From contig JASLXW010000099.1 in NCBI GenBank assembly GCA_030740135.1, positions 1-10,604 of the forward strand: a stretch of DNA of 10,604 nt, written 5' to 3'. Below the pieces are notes generated by a model, which saw only the letters and a list, made by a program, of their open reading frames with translations, was not told the origin of the DNA and ran no database searches. This document shows positions 1-7,101 of this stretch, in pieces. Each line of letters opens with the position of its first letter. Positions within the stretch are counted from its first letter, which is position 1. The translations under genes and the position numbers were made by a program. This DNA comes from Nitrospinota bacterium (lineage in GTDB: Bacteria; UBA8248; JACPRG01).

Positions 1-580
1 CCTTGTCGATCCCCACGGTCTTGTCCGTCCGGGCCGAGATGAAATAAATCTTCGCGACGCCGCCGTTCGAGATGAAGTGTTTCATCCCGTTCAGGATCCA
101 GTATTCACCCTCCTTCTTCGCGCTGAGCTGCAAGCCGATGCCCGCTCCCTTGACGACGCCGGAGTTGTCCGAGCCGTGGTTCGGCTCGGTCGCGCCCTTG
201 GCCAGCACGCACCGATGGTCGTCCATGAACTTGGGAAGCCAGCGCGCCCGCTGCTCATCGTTCATCAGCTCGGAGAACATGTAGCTGAACTTCCAGGTCT
301 GATCGAAGATCACCCCCACGCCCAGGTCCCCCACCGCCAGCTCCTCGCCGACGAGGGACAGGGTGAGGATGTCCGCGCCCCCGCCGCCCATTTCCTCCGG
401 GATCGCCAGGGTCCGCAACCCCAGCTTGGACCCCATCTCGACGATGTCCCAGGGAAAGCGCTCGTGGGGGTCCCGGATGCGGTCCCGCTCCCCCGCGACG
501 GGCTTGATCTCCTTGTTGACGAATTCGCGCGTCATCCGCTGGAGGGCGGCCTGTTCTTCAGACAACTGAAAATCGACCAT
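1..580 (-). CDS. Acyl-CoA dehydrogenase, N-terminal part (runs off the left edge)
   Basis: Flavoprotein of the acyl-CoA dehydrogenase family, which oxidises acyl-CoA at the alpha-beta bond and passes electrons to an electron-transfer flavoprotein in the cytoplasm. I translated the reverse strand by hand: 193 residues are visible, about half the usual 380-400. Residues 1-120 look like the all-helical N-terminal domain (FQLSEEQAALQ start, PEEMGGGGAD near 61-70). The middle beta-domain begins at 129-139 with KGATEPNHGSD, the counterpart of the family's TEPxxGSD flavin/substrate loop, followed by W161, LNG at 163-165, K167 and FISNG at 169-173. The catalytic glutamate lies in the missing C-terminal half. 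The start at 578-580 is supported by an AAGGAAAGGA ribosome binding site (587-596, complement) with suitable spacing. It is transcribed away from the molybdoenzyme operon and shares its upstream region. Family is certain; substrate (fatty, branched or aromatic acyl-CoA) is unknown. Confidence 0.93.
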   Translation of the reverse strand, partial: MVDFQLSEEQAALQRMTREFVNKEIKPVAGERDRIRDPHERFPWDIVEMGSKLGLRTLAIPEEMGGGGADILTLSLVGEELAVGDLGVGVIFDQTWKFSYMFSELMNDEQRARWLPKFMDDHRCVLAKGATEPNHGSDNSGVVKGAGIGLQLSAKKEGEYWILNGMKHFISNGGVAKIYFISARTDKTVGIDK

Positions 581-799
581 GTGGATTCCTTTCCTTGTTG
601 AATCCGCTGAACTTTCCATAGAGACTGGATTGCGCCCCAGGATCGCGCCGACCGGGCGGAGGGGACCATGATCGGGATCAGCCTCGGAGATTCATTTTAT
701 GGAACTGATCCAGATCATAGTCACCGATGTTTTGAAACATTTAAATTCGTGGACACGCATCACGGTCTTGATGCACCCACTCAGTTCGGGGGGGAGCCC
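581..799. promoter_or_regulatory. Divergent intergenic control region with AT-rich core
   Basis: This 219-base gap separates the minus-strand acyl-CoA dehydrogenase from the plus-strand MoaD-like gene, so it should hold promoters for both directions. Its middle (roughly 685-760) is clearly more AT-rich than the coding DNA around it. No pair of boxes matches the sigma70 consensus well in either direction, so I do not place a promoter. An open frame covers part of the gap from an ATG at 668 that has its own purine-rich upstream stretch, but the encoded 44 residues do not resemble the MoaD fold. Confidence 0.5.
727..740. promoter_or_regulatory. Palindrome ATGTTT-TG-AAACAT, possible operator
   Basis: Two perfect 6-base inverted arms flank a 2-base centre in the AT-rich part of the divergent region, about 60 bases upstream of the preferred MoaD-like start and about 150 bases upstream of the acyl-CoA dehydrogenase start. 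Size and position would suit a dimeric repressor of either or both transcription units. I do not recognise it as the site of a specific regulator, and no regulator gene is in the window. Confidence 0.35.
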
Positions 800-1129
800 A
801 TGCGGGAACAGAACGCCCGACAGAACGGCATCACCGCAAAAGTTTACTACCAAGGGCTCCTTTTCCGAATCGTCGGCAGGCGCGACGAATGCCTCGCCCT
901 GCCGAAGGGGAGCAGACTGGGAGGCCTGATCACCTCTCTGGTGGGGCGCTACGGCGCGGATTTCGAGCGCGCCTTGCTCACGCCGGCGGGGGATCTTCGC
1001 CCGGAGGTGGGCATCCTCATCGACGGCCTCAACCCGGCCCGCAGGGGCGGGATCGGCTGTCCGCTGGCTCAGGATAATTCGTGCGCGGTCGAAATCGCGC
1101 TTTTGGGGTCGCCTCCCGTTGGGGGCTGA
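800..1129 (+). CDS. MoaD/ThiS-like sulfur-carrier protein (ubiquitin-like fold)
   Basis: Small beta-grasp protein of the MoaD/ThiS type. In this family the C-terminal glycine is activated as a thiocarboxylate that donates sulfur, in MoaD to the dithiolene of molybdopterin. The 109 residues show the family layout: a first strand (ITAKVYYQG), a hydrophobic/Gly pattern LPKGSRLGGLITSLVGRYG, a middle strand with VGILIDG, a late VEIALL strand, and a C-terminus ending SPPVGG, i.e. the Gly-Gly tail. I prefer the ATG at 800, which has a GGGGGGAG stretch just upstream and begins close to the first strand. An in-frame ATG at 668 would add 44 residues with no family resemblance. It precedes the first molybdoenzyme gene by 30 bases, suggesting co-transcription and a role in supplying that enzyme's pterin cofactor. 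No MoaE or activating enzyme is present here. A carrier for another sulfur pathway is possible. Confidence 0.75.
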   Translation: MREQNARQNGITAKVYYQGLLFRIVGRRDECLALPKGSRLGGLITSLVGRYGADFERALLTPAGDLRPEVGILIDGLNPARRGGIGCPLAQDNSCAVEIALLGSPPVGG

Positions 1130-1159
1130 CGCGCGGTTTGATCGGAGGAGACATTGGTC

Positions 1160-3730
1160 ATGGACGCCATGCACAATCCGGTGAAGCCGTCCGAGGACGT
1201 GTGGATCCCCACTTCTTGTGACATGTGCTACAACGCCTGCTCCGTTCAGGTGCATCGGGTCGACGGGACGGTGGTCAAGATCGAGGGCATCCCCGACGCC
1301 CCCCCGAATTACGGCAAGATGTGCGCCAAGGGCAACTCGGGTCTCATGAACTCGTACAGCCCGGTGCGCATCACCCGGCCGTTGCTCCGCACCAATCCGA
1401 AGAAGGGCTTCGACGAAGACCCCGGCTGGAAGGAGATCCCCTTCGACGAGGCCATGGATCTCATTGTGGACAAGCTCAAGAAGGTTCGCGCCAAGGACCC
1501 GCGCCAACTTCTGGGCGCCACGTTCGACGGCCACTCCCGGATTCCATTCTGGGCCTTTCTGAGCGGTTTCGGCACGCCCAACTATACCACCGTCTCGGCG
1601 GGTTTTTTCTGCGGAAACGCCGTCCACCCGGTGGCGTACATCGTCACCGGCTCCAACGACGTGCATCCCGACATCAAACATTGCCGGCACATGATCCAGT
1701 TCGGGACGCATTTCGGGTTTGTCTCCCAGTATAACGCCATGGGACTGGCGCGGGAGCTTTCCGAGGCCCGGGACCGGGGGATGCGGCTCGTGGTGGTCGA
1801 CCCGGTTCTCTCGACCCCGGCTTCCCAGGCGGACGAGTGGGTGCCCATCCGGCCCGGGACGGACGCGGCGCTGGCGCTCTCGATGATGAACGTCCTCGTC
1901 AACGAGCTGGACCTGCACGACGCCGAGTACATGAGGCGCTACACCAACCTGCCCTACCTGGTGGGGGAGGACGGGCGTTACGTCCGGCAGGAAGGGACGG
2001 GCAAGCCCCTCTTGTTCGACCGGGGGACGGACCGGGCGGTCCCCTACGACGCGGCGGACGGGGAGGGGGGAGTGGACGTCTCGCTCGAGGGGAGCTACAC
2101 CGTGGGCGGCCGCAAGGCGAGGACGGCCTTCGAGCTCTTCCGAGAGAATCTCAGGGGCTACCCGCCCGAGAAGGTCTACGAAATCACAACGATCCCCGCC
2201 AAAACCATCCGCCGCCTCGCCCGGGAGTTCGGGGAGGCGGCCCGCGGGGGCGGGACGATTGATCTGGACGGCGAGACCCTCCCGTTTCGCCCGGCGGTGG
2301 CCACGTGGTACCGGGGGGTTTCGGCCCACAAGCACGCGATGCTGAACGGCCTGGCGCTGGCGCAGCTCAACGTCACGGTCGGGGCCGTGGACGTGCCCGG
2401 CGGGCTTCTGAACTCCTCGTCCGCGGGGCCGACCTGGTTCCCGAAAGCGGGCTACGATGGCCACATCACGTCCGAAAATCCGTTCACCCGGCATCACCGG
2501 AGCCCCAAGCCCCCCTTCAAGATCGATCAAGTCAATACGATGGAGCTGGTGGAGCTTTTCCCCGTCTCCGTCTACGCCCGGGCCATGCTCTGGCTCGGCA
2601 TCCTCCACGGGGAGGAATTCGGCGTCCCCTACAAGCCGGAGATGTTGATCCAGTGCCGGACAAACCTGATGGCGACGGCGGGGGACCCGGAGACCATGGG
2701 CGAGGCGCTTCGGCGCATCCCCTTCGTTCTTTCCTTCGCCGATCACCACAACGAGACCTCCCACTTCGCCGACTTGGTCATGCCCGACGCCACGTACTTG
2801 GAGCGGCAGACCGGATTCACCCATAACCCCTACGTCCACTTCCGGCACGTGCCCGTTCCAAACGGCCACTGGACGTTCAACATCCAGCACCCGGTGGTGG
2901 AAGCCCCGGGGGATGCGGATTATTGGGTCAAGACGCTCTACGAGGCCGCCCGGCGGGCCGGGTTCCACGGCGACGTCTGCACCGCGTTCAACCACCTGGC
3001 CCAGCTCGAAGGGGATGACCGTTTCGACCCGGAGGGCGAATACACCTGGGAGGAGATCTGCGACAAGTGGATGAAGGCCTGGTGCGGGAAGGACCACGGC
3101 CTGGATTATTTCCAGGAGAACGGCTACCTCAAGCTGAAATCCCGGACCGTGCGCGAGAGTTACCCCCGTCCCTTCCACACGGGCCGAATTCCGGTCTATC
3201 TGGAGTACTTCCTGGACGCGGGCGAGGCGGTCGAGCGGTACACCAAAGAGCACAACATCCGCTGGGATGTCTCGGATTACATCCCGCTGACCGAGTGGCG
3301 GCCCTGCCCCGCCTATGAGCCCCGGGGCGAGTACGACCTGTTCGTCGTCAACCACAAAGTTCCGTTTCTGACCTTCACCTTCTCCGCCGAAAATCCCTGG
3401 CTCATGGACCTGGCGGATCGGAGCACGAAGGTCTTCACCGTGGGGATCAACCCGGCGACGGCAAAGAAGAAGGGGCTTCGGGATGGACAGAAGGTCCGGT
3501 TGGAGACCGCCTTCGGGCGGGACGCCGAGGCGGTCCTGCGGTGGACCGAAGGGGTCCACCCCGAATGCCTCTCGGTTCCGGGCATCCTGGGCCGGAAGAT
3601 CACCAAGAACCCGATGGGACGGAAAGGACTGCACTACAACAGTCTTATCCAGTACACCTTCGAGAAGTTCGATACGGTCTCGGCCGCCCTGGACGCCTGC
3701 GTGCGCGTCAAGGTGACGGCCGGGGTCTGA
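1160..3730 (+). CDS. DMSO-reductase-family Mo/W-bis-MGD oxidoreductase, catalytic subunit 1
   Basis: Catalytic subunit of a molybdenum- or tungsten-bis(pyranopterin guanine dinucleotide) enzyme. The 856 residues start with a [4Fe-4S] domain ligated by C20-x2-C23-x3-C27-x27-C55 (CDMCYNAC and MCAKG), with the family's electron-path lysine at K57. The pterin-binding core follows. In SAGFFCGN, Cys151 sits where the family has its metal ligand, so a Cys-ligated metal is expected. Around 528-545 DHHNET and ADLVMPD match the family's usual ETA-ADLVLP region. The dinucleotide-binding domain runs from about 725 to 850. There is no twin-arginine signal, so the protein should stay in the cytoplasm. The ATG at 1160 is chosen because GGAGGAG at 1144-1150 is 9 bases upstream; the in-frame TTG at 1154 is too close to it. 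Adjacent paralogue, ferredoxin and NrfD genes imply a membrane complex. Substrate unknown; polysulfide/thiosulfate-reductase-like and hydratase-like members are both conceivable. Confidence 0.9.
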   Translation: MDAMHNPVKPSEDVWIPTSCDMCYNACSVQVHRVDGTVVKIEGIPDAPPNYGKMCAKGNSGLMNSYSPVRITRPLLRTNPKKGFDEDPGWKEIPFDEAMDLIVDKLKKVRAKDPRQLLGATFDGHSRIPFWAFLSGFGTPNYTTVSAGFFCGNAVHPVAYIVTGSNDVHPDIKHCRHMIQFGTHFGFVSQYNAMGLARELSEARDRGMRLVVVDPVLSTPASQADEWVPIRPGTDAALALSMMNVLVNELDLHDAEYMRRYTNLPYLVGEDGRYVRQEGTGKPLLFDRGTDRAVPYDAADGEGGVDVSLEGSYTVGGRKARTAFELFRENLRGYPPEKVYEITTIPAKTIRRLAREFGEAARGGGTIDLDGETLPFRPAVATWYRGVSAHKHAMLNGLALAQLNVTVGAVDVPGGLLNSSSAGPTWFPKAGYDGHITSENPFTRHHRSPKPPFKIDQVNTMELVELFPVSVYARAMLWLGILHGEEFGVPYKPEMLIQCRTNLMATAGDPETMGEALRRIPFVLSFADHHNETSHFADLVMPDATYLERQTGFTHNPYVHFRHVPVPNGHWTFNIQHPVVEAPGDADYWVKTLYEAARRAGFHGDVCTAFNHLAQLEGDDRFDPEGEYTWEEICDKWMKAWCGKDHGLDYFQENGYLKLKSRTVRESYPRPFHTGRIPVYLEYFLDAGEAVERYTKEHNIRWDVSDYIPLTEWRPCPAYEPRGEYDLFVVNHKVPFLTFTFSAENPWLMDLADRSTKVFTVGINPATAKKKGLRDGQKVRLETAFGRDAEAVLRWTEGVHPECLSVPGILGRKITKNPMGRKGLHYNSLIQYTFEKFDTVSAALDACVRVKVTAGV

Positions 3731-3731
3731 T

Positions 3732-3808
3732 CTCCGGTCGTGGGCCGGAGGGGACGAACACCTAAGAACGAAGACACCTGAACGGCCGGGCCCGAGCGAC
3801 GCCGGCCG
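3732..3808 (+). other. Two GC-rich hairpins between the paralogous catalytic genes
   Basis: The 109-base gap between the two catalytic genes contains two stem-loops. The first has 6-bp arms CTCCGG/CCGGAG (3732-3737 and 3745-3750) with a 7-base loop. The second has 7-bp arms CGGCCGG/CCGGCCG (3783-3789 and 3802-3808) with a 12-base loop. Neither is followed by a T-run, so they are not intrinsic terminators. They could stabilise or mark processing of the operon mRNA, setting the ratio of the two catalytic subunits. Short GC-rich stems also arise by chance in DNA of this composition. Confidence 0.4.
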
Positions 3809-3839
3809 CCTCCTGGCGAAGGCTGTAGGGGAGACTTGA

Positions 3840-6410
3840 ATGACAAGTTCCGGTTCCGAATCGACGACGCCCTCGGAAGATCTCTGGGTTTCCACGGCCT
3901 GCGACATGTGCTACAACGCCTGCTCCGTTCAGGTGCGCCGGGTGAACGGCACGGCGGTGAAGATTGAAGGCGTCCCGGAGGCCCCGCCCAACCACGGGAA
4001 GATGTGCGCCAAGGGCAACGCGGGACTCATGAACCTTTACAACCCCGCGCGCATCACCCGGCCTCTGCTCCGCACCAATCCGAAGAAGGGTTTCGACGAA
4101 GACCCCGGATGGAAAGAGATCGGCCATGAAGAGGCCATGGACCTCATCGCGAAAAAGCTCAAGAAGGTCCGCGCCAACGATCCCCGGGGTCTCATCGGGG
4201 CCACGTTCGACGGCCATTCCTTTCTTCCCATGTGGGCCTACCTGACGGGCTTCGGCAGCCCCAACTTCACCACCGTCTCGGCGGGCTTCTTCTGCGGCAA
4301 CGCCGTCCACCCGGTGGCGTACATCGTCACCGGCTCCAACGACTTTCACCCCGATCTCAAGTACTGCAACTACATGATCCAGTTCGGGACGCACTTCGGA
4401 TTCGTCTCGCAGTGCATGGCCATGGGCATGGCGCAGGAGTTGTCCAAGGCGCGGGACCGGGGGATGCGCCTGGTGGTGATCGACCCGGTCCTCTCGACCC
4501 CGGCCTCCCAGGCGGACGAGTGGGTGCCCATCCGGCCGGGGACCGACGCGGCGCTGGCGCTCTCGATGATGAACGTCCTCATCAACGAGCTGGACCTGCA
4601 CGACGCCGAGTACCTGAGGCTGTACACGAACCTGCCCTACCTGGTCGGGGAGGACGGGCGCTACGTCCGGGAGAAGGGGACGGACAAGCCCCTGCTGTTC
4701 GACCGGGGGACGGACCGTGTGGTTCCCTACGACGCGGCGGACGGGACGGGGGGGGCGGACGTTGCGCTCGAGGGGAGCTACACCGTGGATGGCCAAAAGG
4801 CGAGGACGGCCTTCGAGCTCTTCCGCGAGCACCTCAAGGGTTATCCGCCGGAGGAGGCGGCCTCGATCACAACGATCCCCGCCAAGACCATCCGCCGCCT
4901 CGCCCGGGAGTTCGGGGAGGCGGCCCACGGGGGCGGGACCATCGAGCTGGACGGCCACACCCTGCCGCTCCGGCCGGCGGTGGCCACGTGGTACCGGGGG
5001 GTCTCGGCCCACAAGCACGGGATGCTGAACGGTCTGGCGCTGGCGCAGCTCAACATCACGGTCGGGGCGGTGGACGTGCCCGGCGGGCTGTTGAACGCCG
5101 CGTCCGCTGGACCGGGCTGGTTCCCGAAGGCGGGTTACGACGGTTACATCACCTCGGAAAACCCGTTCACCCCGCATCATAACAGCCCCAGTCCGCCCTT
5201 CCGGATCGATAAGGTCAATACGCTCGAGCTGGCGGAGCTCTTTCCCGTCTCGGTCTACGCCCGGGCCATGCTCTGGCTCGGCATCCTCGAGGGGGAGCGG
5301 TACGGCGTCCCCTATCAACCGGAGATGTTGATCCAATGCCGGACGAACTTCATGGCGACAACGGCCGACCCGGAGATCATGGCCGAGGCGCTGCGGCGCA
5401 TTCCCTTCATTCTTTCTTTCGCCGACCACCACAACGAGACCGCGCACTTCGCCGACCTGGTGATGCCCGACTCGGTTTACCTGGAGCGCCAGACCGGCTT
5501 TGCCCTCAACCCCTACGTCCAGTACCGGCACGTGCCGGGACCCGGCGGAGAGTGGGCGTTCAACGTCCAGCAACCGGTCGTGAAGGCCCCCGGCGACAGC
5601 GAGTATTGGGTCAAGACGCTCTACGAGGCCGCCCGCCGGGCGGGTTTCCACGGCGACGTGTACTCCGCCTTCAACCACCTGGCCCGGCTCGAAGGGGAGG
5701 ATCGCCTCGACCCGGAGGGCGAGTACGCCTGGGAGGAGATCTGCGACCATTGGCTGAAGGCCTGGTGCGGTGCGGAGCACGGCCTGGATTACTTCCGGGA
5801 GAACGGCTGTCTCAGTCTGAAACCCCGTACCGTCCCCCAGAGCTATCCCCGCCCGTTCCACACCGGCCGGATTCCCGTTTACATGGAGTATTTCCTCGAG
5901 GCGGGCGAGGAGGTCGGCCGCTACGTCAGGGAGCACAACATCCCCTGGGACCTCTCGGACTACATCCCGCTGATGGAGTGGCGTCCCTGCCACGCCTATG
6001 AGCCCCAGGGCGAACACGACCTCTTCCTGGTGAACCACAAGGTGCCTTTCCTCACCTTTACGTTCACGGCGGAGAACCCGTGGATCATGGACCTGGCCGA
6101 GCGGAGCACGAAGGTCTTCACCGTGGGGATCAACCCGGCGACGGCGCGGCGCAAGGGACTGAAAGACGGCCAGGAGGTGCGGCTGGAGACGCCCTTCGGC
6201 CGGAGCGCCGAGGCGACCCTGCGGTGGACCGAGGGGGTCCATCCCGAATGCCTGTCGGTTCCGGGCATCCTGGGCCGGAAGATCTCCAAGAACCCGACGG
6301 GCCGCAAGGGGCTGCACTACAACAGCCTCATCCAGTATGACTTCGAGCAATTCGATACGGTCTCGGCCGCCCTGGACGCCTGCGTCCGCGTCAAGGTGAC
6401 GCCCTCGTGA
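3840..6410 (+). CDS. DMSO-reductase-family Mo/W-bis-MGD oxidoreductase, catalytic subunit 2 (tandem paralogue)
   Basis: Second catalytic subunit, 856 residues, collinear with the previous gene without visible gaps from the first cluster cysteine to the C-terminus; by eye about four in five residues are identical. Cluster ligands are C21, C24, C28 and C56, and the predicted metal ligand is Cys152 in SAGFFCGN. The dinucleotide-binding domain is at the C-terminus, and there is no Tat signal. Differences near the active site include SFLPMWAYLTGFGSPNF against SRIPFWAFLSGFGTPNY just before the metal ligand, and FHPDLKYCNYM against VHPDIKHCRHM after it. These could shift substrate preference while preserving the surface that docks the ferredoxin subunit. 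Start: ATG with AGGGGAG six bases upstream. The shared downstream beta and gamma genes suggest two isoenzymes using one module. An αα' complex is an alternative. Confidence 0.9.
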   Translation: MTSSGSESTTPSEDLWVSTACDMCYNACSVQVRRVNGTAVKIEGVPEAPPNHGKMCAKGNAGLMNLYNPARITRPLLRTNPKKGFDEDPGWKEIGHEEAMDLIAKKLKKVRANDPRGLIGATFDGHSFLPMWAYLTGFGSPNFTTVSAGFFCGNAVHPVAYIVTGSNDFHPDLKYCNYMIQFGTHFGFVSQCMAMGMAQELSKARDRGMRLVVIDPVLSTPASQADEWVPIRPGTDAALALSMMNVLINELDLHDAEYLRLYTNLPYLVGEDGRYVREKGTDKPLLFDRGTDRVVPYDAADGTGGADVALEGSYTVDGQKARTAFELFREHLKGYPPEEAASITTIPAKTIRRLAREFGEAAHGGGTIELDGHTLPLRPAVATWYRGVSAHKHGMLNGLALAQLNITVGAVDVPGGLLNAASAGPGWFPKAGYDGYITSENPFTPHHNSPSPPFRIDKVNTLELAELFPVSVYARAMLWLGILEGERYGVPYQPEMLIQCRTNFMATTADPEIMAEALRRIPFILSFADHHNETAHFADLVMPDSVYLERQTGFALNPYVQYRHVPGPGGEWAFNVQQPVVKAPGDSEYWVKTLYEAARRAGFHGDVYSAFNHLARLEGEDRLDPEGEYAWEEICDHWLKAWCGAEHGLDYFRENGCLSLKPRTVPQSYPRPFHTGRIPVYMEYFLEAGEEVGRYVREHNIPWDLSDYIPLMEWRPCHAYEPQGEHDLFLVNHKVPFLTFTFTAENPWIMDLAERSTKVFTVGINPATARRKGLKDGQEVRLETPFGRSAEATLRWTEGVHPECLSVPGILGRKISKNPTGRKGLHYNSLIQYDFEQFDTVSAALDACVRVKVTPS

Positions 6411-6452
6411 GGGGGGGAGGGGAGCCCGCCGAGCCTGTGGGACAGACAGGGC

Positions 6453-6463
6453 AGGAGGAGGAG
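6453..6463 (+). promoter_or_regulatory. Strong ribosome binding site of the ferredoxin-type subunit
   Basis: AGGAGGAGGAG lies 6 bases before the ATG at 6470. It decides the start of the ferredoxin-type gene in favour of 6470 over an in-frame GTG at 6407 that overlaps the stop codon of the preceding gene and would add 21 Gly/Pro/Glu-rich residues with no counterpart in the family. Confidence 0.8.
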
Positions 6464-6469
6464 CCAGCG

Positions 6470-7075
6470 ATGCCGCGATGGGGAATGGTCATCGACTTGA
6501 CCCGGTGCGTGGGTTGTTATGCGTGCAGCATGGCCTGCAAAGTGGAAAACGGCACACCGCCGGGCGTTTGGTACTCGCCCGTTTACGAAAAGGAGACGGG
6601 CACGTACCCGACGGTGAACCGCATGTTCATCCCGACCCTTTGCAACCACTGCCGGGACGCCCCGTGCGCCAAGGCGTGCCCCACCGGCGCGCTTCAGCAG
6701 CGCGGGGACGGCATCGTGGAGGTCGACAGCGACCGCTGTTGCGGGAGCCGGGCCTGCATGAACGCCTGTCCGTACGGGGCGCTGCATTTCTACGAGAACG
6801 GGCGGGATGATTTTGTACAGGGAAGCACGCCTTTTGGAGACCGCGCCTACGCCGGCCTCACGGAGGGAACGGTGATGAAGTGCACCTTCTGCTCTCACCG
6901 GATCGACCAGAGGAATCTCACACCGGCCTGCGTTCAGACCTGCCCGACCGAATGCCGCCACTTCGGCGACCTGGACGACCCCGAGAGCAACGTGTCGCGG
7001 CTCATCCGGGAGAAAAACGGGTCCCCGCTTCGTCCCGAGGCGGAAACCGACGCCTGCGTCTTTTACCTCCGCTAG
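6470..7075 (+). CDS. Four-cluster ferredoxin-type electron-transfer subunit (PsrB/DmsB-like)
   Basis: Beta subunit that carries electrons between the catalytic subunit and the membrane subunit. The 201 residues contain four cysteine groups in the usual order: C13-x2-C16-x2-C19-x3-C23; C58-x2-C61-x4-C66-x3-CP at 70-71; a third group 90-100; and C138-x2-C141-x12-C154-x3-CP at 158-159. The third group reads CCGSRACMNACP: the second ligand position, 93, is Ser instead of Cys, with an extra Cys at 91. In NarH this position is Trp and the cluster is [3Fe-4S]; in DmsB, changing the equivalent Cys102 gives [3Fe-4S]. So one cluster may be [3Fe-4S] or use the shifted Cys91. No Tat signal, fitting a cytoplasmic complex. 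It follows catalytic subunit 2 by 59 bases, and the membrane subunit follows by 26. Confidence 0.93.
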   Translation: MPRWGMVIDLTRCVGCYACSMACKVENGTPPGVWYSPVYEKETGTYPTVNRMFIPTLCNHCRDAPCAKACPTGALQQRGDGIVEVDSDRCCGSRACMNACPYGALHFYENGRDDFVQGSTPFGDRAYAGLTEGTVMKCTFCSHRIDQRNLTPACVQTCPTECRHFGDLDDPESNVSRLIREKNGSPLRPEAETDACVFYLR

Positions 7076-7101
7076 CGAAGAAGCGTTCAGGAGAGAACAC
7101 G

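Noticed and set aside
77..601. Plus-strand open frame of 174 codons at the left edge
   Set aside because: Opposite strand of the acyl-CoA dehydrogenase, whose minus-strand translation shows clear family motifs.
668..799. Upstream ATG giving the MoaD-like protein 44 extra residues
   Set aside because: The extra residues do not resemble the fold and span the AT-rich palindrome region. The ATG at 800 leaves a normal-length protein. The ribosome binding site before 668 is respectable, so this is a preference, not a certainty.
1154..1159. TTG start for catalytic subunit 1
   Set aside because: Only 3 bases from the GGAGGAG element; the ATG at 1160 has better spacing.
3732..3750. Hairpin after catalytic subunit 1 as a terminator
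   Set aside because: No T-run follows, and the downstream operon genes need the transcript.
692..3907. Long minus-strand open frame (1071 codons) opposite catalytic subunit 1
   Set aside because: Antisense shadow of a strongly supported gene. The translation is rich in Arg, Pro, Gly, Val and His with no domain, and arises because GC-rich codon usage keeps the opposite frame free of stops.
3762..6350. Long minus-strand open frame (862 codons) opposite catalytic subunit 2
   Set aside because: Same kind of antisense shadow. Its resemblance to the previous one only mirrors the paralogy of the sense genes.
1160..6410. Catalytic subunits as acetylene hydratase or pyrogallol transhydroxylase
   Set aside because: Acetylene hydratase has Asp directly after the second cluster Cys; here it is Tyr. 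Pyrogallol transhydroxylase has a Ser metal ligand; here Cys is expected. Beta and membrane subunits also argue for a quinone-linked oxidoreductase.
6407..6469. GTG start for the ferredoxin subunit overlapping the preceding stop codon
   Set aside because: Adds 21 low-complexity residues, while the strongest ribosome binding site of the window sits before the ATG at 6470.
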